Source of the DNA: Pratylenchus scribneri
Taxonomy: Eukaryota > Nematoda > Chromadorea > Rhabditida > Pratylenchidae
Assembly: GCA_030063045.1 (NCBI GenBank)
Contig: JAQSEB010000049.1
Location: forward strand, 1,426,001 to 1,490,000
Length of the DNA: 64,000 nucleotides
Direction: 5' to 3'
Below, one piece after another: positions 52,653 to 63,700 of the stretch (position 1 is the stretch's first letter; every line of letters starts with the position of its first letter). Position numbers and translations under genes: made by a program. Below the pieces are notes generated by a model, which ran no database searches, was not told the origin of the DNA, and saw nothing but the letters and a program-made list of their open reading frames with translations.

Positions 52653-53203
52653 GACTCTATCCCCAAATAGGTCATTGAATTTTTTTGGTCGCTTCGCTCC
52701 GCTACATTCACTCCGTTCAATCCTATGCTCTGAGCCCCTAAACCCTAACCCTAGCCCCTAACCCTAACCGCATTTTATAATATAGTTCTGTTTTTGATTG
52801 AGCCGATGTTGAGCCCAAAATTTCATCATTTCCATTCGAGCGCTGCTCTTTTAACTAATAAGAAGAAGAGTGAAAAAAATTGCGCCTTTATATATCCATT
52901 TATCACCGGTCCGACCGGTCATACCGGTAGATTTCTTGCAGTGAATAACGCCTTATATATTAACTTTGTTGCCGGTCCGACCGGTAAATTTCTTGCAGTG
53001 AATAACGCCTTATATATTAATTTCTCACCGGTCCGACCGCTCATACCGGTAAATTTCCTACTTCAATTTTAATTATTACATACCTTATATTTTTGAATAA
53101 AAACAATAGCAGATCCATGCTCTATTCGTCAAGATGGATCGATTGGTATATCATTTCGAAAATTAGAAAAAAATTCAAAAATGACCTATTTGGGGATAGT
53201 GCC
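52653..53203. mobile_element. TIR element next to the MATH-BTB stop codon
   Basis: The termini (GACTCTATCCCCAAATAGGT on the left; the right end is the reverse complement of GGCACTATCCCCAAATAGGT) form imperfect inverted repeats that extend into GTCATT. An exact 8-bp duplication CATCTTTC flanks the element (52,645-52,652; 53,204-53,211). Inside are GGTCGCTTCGCTCCGCTACA, degenerate CCCTAACC words and a threefold repeat with ACCGGTCCGACCGGT. The duplicated locus near 55,740 lacks the element, supporting insertion after duplication. Confidence 0.8.
52880..53060 (+). repeat. Short tandem repeat with ACCGGTCCGACCGGT
   Basis: Three imperfect units of about 60-70 bp share CCGGTCCGACCG, (A/G)ATTTCTTGCAGTGAATAACG and CCTTATATATTAA. 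They lie inside the TIR element at 52,653-53,203. Confidence 0.8.
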
Positions 53204-53211
53204 CATCTTTC

Positions 53212-54749
53212 TTAGGTGCATTTTGTAATTGTAATGCGATTGTAGACAAGGTAAACAATAAACGAGAATGCCACGGCTCCAACAACACCGGTGACAATTT
53301 TGGAAATTCCGCCATGAACATTGCCCACATCTCCAAATCCATCGATCAGCATTTTCCATTCATCGGATTCCATAACCTTTAAAATAATTAATTTATTCAA
53401 TTATTTAACTTTTCTACCTCTTTCGCATTCATTTGGACGTATTTGATGGCAAATGTTTTGAGATTCTTGGCAGAATGCTTATTGGCCAAAGCTAGCCGTT
53501 TTAAGACATTTTCATTCCGCAAAGATTTAATCAATTCACGTTCGCAGAGCATCTATAAGGAAAAAAAACTATAAAATCGAAATAAATTAATTGCACCTTC
53601 AATCGATCCAATTGATACATTTCGGCAGCCTGAAGCAATTCTTCTGACATTTCTCCCAGTTTTGGTGCTTTGCCATTAAAACTGAAAAAATATGCATTTT
53701 TTTAATTAATTTATTTTATAATATTTCGCCCACATGAATTGAATCATCTGTTCAAGCACAGGAGATTTGATGTCCTTAATATTGGCAATTCCTTCTTTCG
53801 CTTCCACCATTTCATGTTCGAACATTGCCCGAAAAACAGGGGAACGGCATGCCAAAATATTCTTATGGACCTTTTATAAAAATTTTAATTTCTTTCAGTT
53901 TTAATCCATTTTAATTCCACCTCGAATTTAGTTCCATCCTCGGCGACCAATGTACAATCCGCGAACAAACCCTCCCCCAATAAATTACCCATTCCCTCTT
54001 CTACAGCATTACATTCCGGAACTTCGAATTCATCGACAATGCCACATTCCATTTCCTCCTGACATGAATTATTGAAAAATATCATTAAAAGTTGTGCTTT
54101 TTACGATTTCTTTGAAGATTGTGACTTGAAAAACAACTATAAGCCGATCGCCAGACAGAAATCCATTTTTCTCATCGAATAATTCAGCCCGATCGATAAA
54201 ATTTTTCTGCCGACAATAATGACCATCGTAGAAAATACGATTTGGGATTACTAAAATGAATTAAAATTAAAAAAAATTATGACACCAAACTAACTAAATT
54301 TTGTCACATCCTCTCCTTTGGAATTCCGGATCATGAATTTAATTTTGGCCGAAAGTTCCATTGAAGTATTATCAAAAGTAGGTACAATTGAAATATCAAA
54401 GCTTGATCCATCATAACTTTGGTTTAATTGAAGACTCCACATCACTAAATCGCCCGATGGGGAAATTGAGCTGGAAAATTGTGTATATAATTTTACTCAT
54501 AATGTACTAGCTTACGTGAAAATTCCGGATTTCAAAATTTCGTTTTGATTTTGTCGGCGATCAGAAAAATTGTGTATCTGTGAAAAATAAAGATCATTTT
54601 TTAATAAATTAAACTTGCCATCCAAATAAAAGTTGATCTGAAGAATTAATAGTGGTAATGGGAGAATTAATGTAAAATATAATTGGTTAATTTTCTTACT
54701 TGGATTTTTTCAGCTTGCTTTGGCAAATATTCGGAATTTTTTTCGGCAT
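53212..54749 (-). CDS. MATH-BTB (SPOP-like) ubiquitin-ligase adaptor with C-terminal TM helix
   Basis: Ten exons (5' to 3'): 54749-54700, 54637-54619, 54577-54516, 54470-54295, 54250-54105, 54058-53921, 53870-53734, 53681-53597, 53552-53418, 53376-53212; 370 aa, close to human SPOP (374). MATH domain about 18-150 (FIWMIHNFS, KIKFMIRNSKGED, LSGDRLIVVFQV). BTB about 180-270 (GLFADCTLV, VHKNILACRSPVFRAMFEHE, IQFIFNGKAPKL, AAEMYQLDRLK), then a SPOP-type BACK-like helix region (ALANKHSAKNLKTFAIKYVQ, DEWKML). Such proteins recruit substrates to Cullin-3. Instead of SPOP's basic nuclear-localisation tail, residues 343-361 form a hydrophobic helix, suggesting tail anchoring. Intron 2 is GC-AG (ATG|GCAAGT). 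The last two exons are duplicated in the neighbouring guanylate-kinase gene. Confidence 0.85.
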
Positions 54750-55354
54750 TTTACGCAATGTGTTTAAGGCAGCAGACAAGAAAATAATGTATGTGTGTTT
54801 TTGGTTGTAATTATTTAATTACGACAACAAATCTATATTTCGAAATATACTTATTATTACAATTTCTTTGATAGACATAAATTAATATAATCAATTTAAG
54901 AAAAAGTCTCGGTCTCATAATTTTTAACAGGGTCTTTTTTCAATTAAAAATGCAATAATTTTTTGTACAAAATAACCAAAAGTGAGTGATTGATTAAATT
55001 GTCTTGGATTATGTAAGTATTTTAGCTTTAGCCTATCAAATGGGGATTAAAAATAAAATAAAAATGATGGAAAAATTACCTCAAGCAAATTATTGAATAT
55101 TGATGATTGATGAAGAATGTGCTCACATTTGGGTATAAAATTAAATTTTGTCTCTTGATGAAAATATAATTTTTTGAGGAAATAAATAACACACTTCTAT
55201 TAAAGGGAGCATCAATTTAAATTTTAATGAAACTAAATGATTGTAATTTCAATGATTTTATTTTATAAAAATGTAAAAAATGATTCAATTTTAATGTTTT
55301 AAATCATAAGTGTTAAAATTAATAAATTGAAATGATGTCGTCTTTCATCACTGT
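54750..55354. other. 5' flank of the MATH-BTB gene, duplicated near 57,330-57,720
   Basis: From about 55,020 to 55,354 this matches the 5' flank of the guanylate-kinase gene: shared blocks include AAAATGATGGAAAAATTACC, GGGAGCAT, TTATAAAAATGTAAAAA and AAATTGAATGAT-like words. It therefore marks the junction inside the tandem duplication. No gene within. Confidence 0.65.
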
Positions 55355-55540
55355 TCAGCCCATATATCCTCGATCCAGAATTCGTGGAATGTGAAAATGA
55401 TGATTGCTCAGTCTTTAAAATGAGTCAATTATTGGTCAAAAATTAAAAAATTTTAACTGGTTGGATAGAAATTTGTTCGCGGAGTTATCAAAGAGACAAA
55501 CAGGGCTGATGGCCAAGATGAAAAGCATGGCCCATTAAAT
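55355..55540 (-). pseudogene. Relic of the 3' end of the PAN/ZP transmembrane gene
   Basis: This is a degraded copy of 57,723-57,960. The final codons (HHFHIPRILDRGYMG and stop) are preserved at 55,355-55,400, but the acceptor and preceding codons are deleted. The copy of the TM exon (about 55,465-55,540) has lost roughly 20 bp between TTCGCG and GAGTTATCAAAGAG and ends early. No upstream exons exist, so it is non-functional. Confidence 0.8.
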
Positions 55541-55748
55541 AAAAATTATTCTTATTAGAAATTTATACAAATTTCATTTATTCGTCTGAATTTATTGAAA
55601 TGCCCATCAAAAATATTGTTTGATGAAAGAAAAATTTTAAAGGAGGAAAACAAAGGAAATTATATAATTAATGAATGAAATATTGATTCTTTGGATGAGG
55701 ATAGATTTGAAACATTTTTATATTCCATCAACAAAATCCAATTCATTT

Positions 55749-57324
55749 TCACCAAGTGCCTTTCTTAATAAAAATGTAGCCAACGTAAACAATAAGCGAG
55801 AGTGATGCGACCCCAAAAACAGCGGTGACAATTTCGGAAACACTGTCAGCTTCTGAATGAACATCTCCAAATCCATCGATCAGCATTTTCCATTCGTCGA
55901 ATTCCATCACCTTTAAATTTAAAATAATTAATTTTTTTCCTTCTTTTTCTCACTTCTTTCGCATTCATTTGGATGTATTTGTTGGCAAAGGTCTTGAAAT
56001 TCTTGGCAGAATGCTTATTGGCCAAAGCCAGCCGCTTTAAGACATTTTCATTCCTCAAAGATTTGACCAATTCACTTTCATAGAGCATCTATTTATATAT
56101 GAAAGGAAAACAGTAAATAAATTTGCAGTAAAATATTAAAAATGGCGAAAAAATATTTATTTCGCAGAAAAAATATTTTTAATATTACAATTCTGTTTTC
56201 TACCTTTCTTCGTCGCTTTATTAGTGCATCCAATTCTGGGCGAATTGCATCCAAAAAATCGGCATATGCCTTCTCCAATTCCTCATTGACCACAATCACA
56301 TCGAACAGGGTTGGCTCCTTCTCAACTTGGAATGAAATGAAAGTGAATATTTCAATTTAATTGGAAAAATATTTATTTACATAAAAAATGACTGAATTTA
56401 CATAAATTCTTTCGTGTCGAAAAATATTATATTTTTGAGGCCATATAACTTGGCCATAACTAGGTATTAGGGCTCAGGGTTAAGTCAAGGCAGGTTGGGA
56501 TTGGGAATTTTGGTTAGGGATTCTTAAAAAGTTTGATTTGGCCAAGTTGTACACGGCCTTAAAAATATAATATTTTTTGACATGAAATTATTTATGTAAA
56601 TTCAGTAATTTTTTTATGTAAATTATAGAGATCTAATTTATTTCCACATACCTGTTGCGAGATCCTCTTTTGCGTGTTTCAGCCGTTTAGCAATTGACTC
56701 CACCGTCTCGGTGCCGCGTTGTCGGAGTCGATTTTCCTATAAATATTTGGATGCGAGTATTTTTAGAAATGAATTTTAATTTATTTTAATTATTAATATT
56801 TAAATAAAATAAACTTACCAGCACTTCCATCGAAGGCGGACGAATGAAAATATATTTGGCATCGAAATTAGCCTTCTTCAAATTGTGCACTCCATTCAAT
56901 TCTACATCCAAAACGCAAATTCGGCCAGTCCCACAAATATTGGCCACTGCCTTTTTGCTTTAAATCAGATTATTCATTTTTGAATTAATTACTTTCATGC
57001 AAGCCTCGTCCCGTAGAGGTTTCCCCCAAATTGGGTAAATTCAAAGAATTCTCCCTGCTCAATCATTCGCTCCATTGTGGCTCGATCCACAAAATAGTAA
57101 TGCTCTCCGTTTAGTTCATTGTTTCTCGGTTTTCTTGTTGTGTCTAAAATAGAAAATAAATTTTAATAATTTATTTGTCTCTAATGAATTTGCTTATAAA
57201 AAATGAAAATAAAACGTGAAACGCAGAATGCGAAAAAGCCCGGATAATCGTTCATTGCCTTGGCCAAAATTGTTGATTTTCCGCCCCCTGATGGGCCTGA
57301 CAAAACAATAGGTTTAATCATCAT
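55749..57324 (-). CDS. guk: Guanylate kinase fused to a BTB-protein C-terminal region and TM tail
   Basis: Seven exons (5' to 3'): 57324-57216, 57143-57005, 56957-56819, 56736-56652, 56325-56204, 56088-55954, 55910-55749; 296 aa. Residues 1-198 are a complete guanylate kinase, which phosphorylates GMP/dGMP with ATP: P-loop GPSGGGKS (10-17), VSHTTRKPRNNELNGEHYYF (GMP-binding region), NLYGTS, RICVLDVELNGV, ENRLRQRGTET (lid), LFDVIVVNEEL. Exons 6-7 then add 98 residues nearly identical to the end of the neighbouring MATH-BTB protein (39 of 45 residues in exon 6), ending in a hydrophobic helix (about 270-291). The exon 5-6 junction (AAG|GTAGAA to AAATAG|ATG) is in phase. Intron 2 is GC-AG (GAG|GCTTGC), required to form NLYGTSKKAV. 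Alternatives: exon 6 starts with ATG, so it could be a separate small gene, or the kinase could end by intron retention at 56,093. Confidence 0.8.
56372..56630. repeat. Inverted repeat in guanylate-kinase intron 4
   Basis: The left arm (ATTTACATAAAAAATGACTG, then AATATTATATTTTTGAGGCC) pairs with the right arm (GGCCTTAAAAATATAATATT, then CAGTAATTTTTTTATGTAAA). A CCTAAC-like core (GGGCTCAGGGTTAAG) sits in the middle. This resembles a short MITE. I could not fix its target duplication. Confidence 0.65.
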
Positions 57325-57722
57325 TTTTTAATGGAAATTAATCTGAAATTTATGAAAGAATAATTATAAAATGTATGTGATTTATTAAATTTTATGGGTT
57401 ATGTATATATGAGCCTATAAAAATCAATGGAGATTAAAAATGATGGAAAAATTACCTCAAGCTAATTATTGAATATTTTGCTAAACATAATTGTTGTGAG
57501 TATAATAAAATTTTGTATTTTTGTATTTTGACTTTAAATATAATTTTGTATCCACTTCTAAAAAAGGGAGCATTGAAATTAAATGATTTAATTTCAATGA
57601 ATTTATTTCATAAAAATGTAAAAAATTGATTCAATTTTAATATTTTAAATTATATAAAAATTTATAAAATGAAAAATTAATAAATTGAATGATTTAATTA
57701 AAATGTCTTTTGTTCATATCAT

Positions 57723-60700
57723 TCAGCCCATATATCCTCGGTCCAGAATTCGTGGAATGTGAAAATGATGGTTGCTCAATTCGGTACTGAAAGTGCTTTA
57801 AAATGAGTCAATTATTGGCTAAAAATTAAAGAATTTTTACCTAGTTGGATAGAAATTTGTTCGCGCATTTTTACGCCGACACCAATGGGTTATCAAAGAG
57901 ACAAACAGGGCAGTGATAGCCAAGATAAAAAGCATGACCATTAAGAGAATGAGCAATGGATTCAGGCAAATGTCGCCTAGTATGGGAAATAATTTTAAAT
58001 TTTTTTATTCAAAAATATATTTGTATTTTCACTTTTCAATGAAACACTTTCAAATAAATTGTAAAATGCATTTTAAATAATTTATGTTTTTGGGTAAAAA
58101 ATACATTTTAAATAATTTGTGTTTTAGGCAAAATACATTTTTAAATAAATTTGTGTTTAGGAAAAATACATTTTAAATAATTTATGTTTTAGGCAAAATA
58201 CATTTTAAATAAATTTGTGTTTTAGGCAAAATATATTTTAATTAAATTTGTGTTTTTGAGCAAAATATATTTTAAATAAATTTGTGTTTTTGGGCAAAAT
58301 AATTTGTGTTTTTAGACAAAATACATTTTATATAATTTGTGTTTTTAGGCAAAATTTATTTACATAATTTGTGTTTTTGGGCAAAATAATTTTAAATAAA
58401 TTTGTGTTATATTTTAATTAAATTTGTGTTTTTGAGCAAAATATATTTTAAATAAATTTGTGTTTTTGGGCAAAATAATTTGTGTTTTTAGACAAAATAC
58501 ATTTTATATAATTTGTGTTTTTAGGCAAAATTTATTTACATAATTTGTGTTTTTGGGTAAAATAATTTTAAATAATTTGTGTTTTTAGGCAAAATACATT
58601 TTAAATAATTTGTGTTTTTAGGCAAAATTTTTTACATAATTTGTGTTTTCGTTAAAAACATTTTTAAATATTTATTTTTTTATTAAATTTTCGATTAATA
58701 AATATTTTTTAAATTAAATTTTTAAAGCTTTCAAATTCGAGTACAAAAATTTTTAATCTATATTTTATTTCTCCATTTCTTACCGTTCGATGCTTTGAAT
58801 GAACCGCCACCCAAAGTTGGATTTCCCTCAAGAAGTCGGCCTTGACCTTCATCCTCTGCCTCTTCCCTGTGTTCATCAAAAATGGCCTTGGCCAGGTCCA
58901 GCCGTTTCTTTTGGCTCTCATTTAATTGTTGTTGGCCCTTCTTATTGCCAGTCGTTAATGATGGCTGTCCCGATTGTTGCGTTTCTTCTCTTTCTTCCTC
59001 ATCCTTCATTACCAACACTCTTATTCGCTGATCCACCGTAATTTTGTCGCCTTCATCAGTTAAATCCGAATTTAGCAATTGCTTTCCACTCATTCGGCCA
59101 AATCTTGTTGGAGGTCGATCGCATTGTTCCGGCTATAAATTTGTATACATAATGCAAATTAAATCAATTCAGGGATGCCATTTCTTAAATTAGAAATTCT
59201 GGATTTAGGTTCCAAAAATCAGGCAAAAATTCTTGCAAAAATATGGCATAATTAAAAAGCTTAATGAAAAAAAAATAAATGTGATAAAAATTTACTTCAT
59301 ATGAAAAACTTATAATTTTATTTATTTTTGAGAAATTAAAATAAGTTTTAAAATTACGAGGCATAGAGAAATTTTAGCAAAAAATGCCTCGATAAGGACC
59401 AAATTTAGTCAAAAAATGGCTCTGATAGAGAGTAAAATTTTCAAATTTTAAATATAAATTTAAAAATTTGGCAAAAACGGACAAATTCTGAAAAAAATTG
59501 GATAAAATCTGGCATAGAAAAAATTCTAACAGAATTCTGACAAAAATCAAAGACATCAAAATTCAGTTTGCCCGAAAATTCTAATCTAATATAATATTTT
59601 TCACCTGTTGAACGCAGTGACCACGACAAATTATGACAGAACAAATTCTTTAAAAATATTTAAATTAAATAATTAAAAAGGTTTTTTCGAACATGTCCAG
59701 TTCATTGCTTCCATCAATGCGGAATGCGGTCAACGGTGCCTCCATGTGATCACCAACTCTTCGCATATTGCCCATTATTTCGGGCAACAGGGTGCAGCCT
59801 CGATTGTCGAGCAATGGAATTGAATTTGTTGGTTTGTTAAGGAGCAAATTTATTGGTGGCAATTTGTCAGTGGATGGCGGAACACGAGTGGCATTACATT
59901 CGGCAACACGGAATGTGCCGGCTTAATTATTAATTAATTATTTGGCTAATATTCTTGCATAAAAGTTGTTAAAAATTCAATTTTAATTTATATGAATTTT
60001 TGTTATTCGGTCCTTAATCGAAAGGCACCTTCATATTTATTAAAAAATGCAAAAATAATTGTTTAATAAAAAGCAGTAATTAATAAATATGTATAATAAG
60101 GCAGAGACGAAATGATTTGAATTTCTTATGAGATAAAAGAAATGAAAAAGTTTCAATTAAAATATTTTCTAAAATATTTAATTAAAAATTTTCCGGAAAG
60201 ATTCAATTAAAAGTTTTCCGGAAAGATTCAATTAAAAGTTTTCCGGAAAAATTTAATTAAAAGTTTTCCGGAAAAATTTAATTAAAAGTTATCCGGAAAA
60301 ATTTAATTAAAAGTTTTCCGGAAAAATTTAATTAAAAGTTATCCGGAAAAATTTAATTAAAAGTTTTCCGGAAAGATTCAATTAAAAGTTTTCCGGAAAA
60401 TTTTTAATTAAAGATAATTTTCCGGGGAGATTTAATTAATATTTTCCGGGAAAAATTCAATTAAATGAAGATTCTATTAATTCCAAAAAATATTTAATTA
60501 AAAATACAATTTTCTTAAAAGTTTTAATTCAACAATATTCAAATTTTAATTTTTTAGTAAATGCATAATTAATAATTTTTGAAAATTAAATTACCATTCA
60601 AATTGTTGCTCTCCACAATGGCAACTAACTGTTCGCCAATGTAAACATTGCTTACTGGCATTCCATTGCGCACAATTTTCAATTTTACTCTTTTGTCTTT

Positions 60701-63700
60701 CTTCTCTTGTTGCATTTGTTGTTGTTGCTCCATTTGGGCAACTTGTTGCTGCAATCGGCCCAATTCAGCGCCAATGCCAAGTCCACTGACCACAATCCCA
60801 TCTCGGAACGGTGAAGTCTCACCAATGCCATAATTGCATGAAATGAAGAAGAAAAGGTCATCCTTGGTGGTGATTTCCAATGGCACACCTTGGTCATTTG
60901 AAAGGACCAACATGACGCTCAATTGGCCATCCTGTATAGAATAGAATTTTTCCGTTATTTTAAAAATTTAATTATAAATCCAAAATTGTCTAGAAAATAG
61001 ATTTGATTGGGACCATTAAACTCGTATCCAATATAATTCTTTTTTTTTAATTTCCGTCCATAATAATTAATCAATTTATATACAGTAAATAAGGGTAAAT
61101 AAATTAGTTCAAAAAAAGAAAAATAATATTGGATTTTTATTTTTAAAAATTACAAAAGTAATTTTTTATTAAAAATTTGCCCTTAGCTTTGTTCGAACTG
61201 CCCTTCCGTCAATTTAATTGTTTACCAATTAAGCTATACGGGCTCAACACATTAAAAAGAATAGTAATGAAATTAGGAATTAATAGTGAAATCTATATTT
61301 AATTACAATAAAATGATGTAGTGAATTATTAATTAAAAATAATATAGAGCAAAGTGTTTAGTATGTAATTTTAATCTAAGTAATCCTTAAATTCCTATTT
61401 TAAAAAATTTAAAGATTCCATACAATTTCTTGAGCATTGCACCAATTTTGCAAATGCCCATTTGGTCGATTTACGAAGAATGCAAATTGACTTTGTTGTT
61501 CCACGAAGAGACGGCATTGTGTGAACCGATCGGCGGCATAGACGGCGCCGGAATAGCGCTGGAAAAATAGATAAAAAAAGTTTAAATATAATTGTCTAAA
61601 ATCAGTTTCGGTTTCAGAAAATCGATGAAATTTAAACCGGAAATTTAAAATTTTGCCCAAAATAACCGAAAATAGAAAAACCGAAACCGAAAACTGACAT
61701 TTTTCAATAAACGAATATCGGGTTTTAAAAAGACAACTTTATAAAACTGATTTGAATGAACTATCAAATTATATAATTTAAACTCACCGTTCCATCAATC
61801 AATCGAAAAGTCACATTCACGCCTTGTGAATCGCAAAAGGCGGCTGCATGAACTTGATGGGGTGAAAGACGGCCTCCGCCAATGGAAATACCGCCATTCA
61901 CCGTATTTGGCTTCTGCGTTTGGAATGGTGGTTCCTCGTCGGATTCACGTGGAGATGTTGGTGAGGAGGGTGATTCCTTTGAAGTTGACAATTCCGTGGT
62001 TGGACGGGTAATTTCGGCAACATTTGTGGTGGTTTCCTCAATTTTTAATTGCCTTATTGTGGTGGGAATTGTGGCAGTGGTGGTTGGTATAATTTTTTCG
62101 TGGAAAATTGTAGTTGCTTCCGTGAAAATCGGTGGCGAATTTTTCTCCTTCACCAATTCAGGTTTTGACTCCAATTCAAATTTTGGCTCAATTTGGTGAG
62201 ATTTTGGCTCAATTTTCTCGGCTTGAAGGTCTTTTCCAGGATTTTCAGTGGCAAATATTTCAAATTGATTCGTCTCTACATTATTTAATGGCGTTGTTTG
62301 TTCAGTTGTTGTTATTTTCTCCATTGTTTTTGGGGTTAATTTTGTCGTCGTCTTTGTTGAAGTTGATGGTGTTTTGACCCCGCTTTCAGTTTCAACGCAT
62401 TTCACTTCCTCCCTCACTATGTACAAATCAAAATTTGGATTTTTTTGGGTAATTGTCGTGGAAAATTCCGGTGTTTGATTGGCCCCATTTGTCAGTACAA
62501 TGCTTGCCAAAATGCAATCTCGACTCTTTTGACTGTAGGCAAATGTGGCACAATGGAATGCCTTCGATTGGATGCAAATGCGTTGGCATTGTTCCAAATT
62601 ACGCACATTCACATCTGTGAAAATTAGGATTTATTTGAGGAGAATTTGCCTTGTAAAAAATTAGATAAATGCGGATTAATTTTGGAAATTAATTCATTAA
62701 TTTATTATGCAAATATTTGTAAAAAACTAAATAAGGAAATCAAAATATTTTTAAATCTCAAAATTTCCTAGAGTAATTTTGGTCAAAAATATTTTTTTAG
62801 CATAGAATAAATTTTGAAAATATTTTTATCAAAGAATGCCATCAAATTATTATTATTATATATTTTCATTATTTAAATTTTGAATTTTTTTGCATATTTT
62901 TATATTTTAGTAGATAATAAAAAAAATTTAGAATTATTAATTCCAAAAAGTGAATCTAAAATTATTCACCTAAATAAATTCTTAAAAATTTATTAAATAT
63001 ACCTAAAATTTCTACTAGGAATTTTTAATTTTTTATCTCCCATATCCTCTAAAAACCTCGTACTCAAAAACTGAATCCCCTTAATAAATCCTTAATTCAG
63101 AATATATTATTTAATTCAACTTACGATGTTGTACTCGATGTTCCATTCGAAGTACGCGTCCAGACTCCAAAAGTGCAGCCACTTTATTTGCCGTACAATT
63201 TTGATGGCTCAGTTCCACATTTTTGTATACCGTTGTGGTCTGCTGATTTTCGGGAACCTCAGAGGAAGATTTTTGTTGTCCTCCATTTCCCTGTCTATTC
63301 CCTGCAACTTTCGTCTCGACCGAAGTGACAGCCGATTCCAATGCGACTTGCTCTTTTTGTTCATTTTTATTCCCTTTTTGTGGCTGTTTTCCTCCCCCAA
63401 CGCTGATTTTCTTTTCTTCCTTCTCCTTTCTTGGTGGCGATGGCAATTTTGTTGTAGCTGTTGTTAATTCAGGTTGATGATGCGTTCGATTTGCCGGATT
63501 CGTAGTGAAGAATATTCGACTGCAGGCCAATTCATAGTAGTCGACATTCTGAAAATAAATATAATGATAAATAAAAATTCAAAAATATAGTCAAATTAAG
63601 TTGAAATATAGCTAATTTGGTACTCCAAAATTTGGTTAGATACATTCACAAAAATTGAATAATTAAATTCACAAAAATATTTTTTCTATTATTTTATTTA

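Noticed and set aside
59441..59644. Minus-strand frame starting in the ICSVIICRGHCVQQ exon
   Set aside because: It uses the wrong phase; only the phase joining NELD to ICSVIICRGHC fits the ZP-C cysteine pattern.
61179..61243. Functional tRNA gene
   Set aside because: Too short, with no anticodon stem-loop and an unpaired T stem; listed only as a degenerate tRNA-like sequence.
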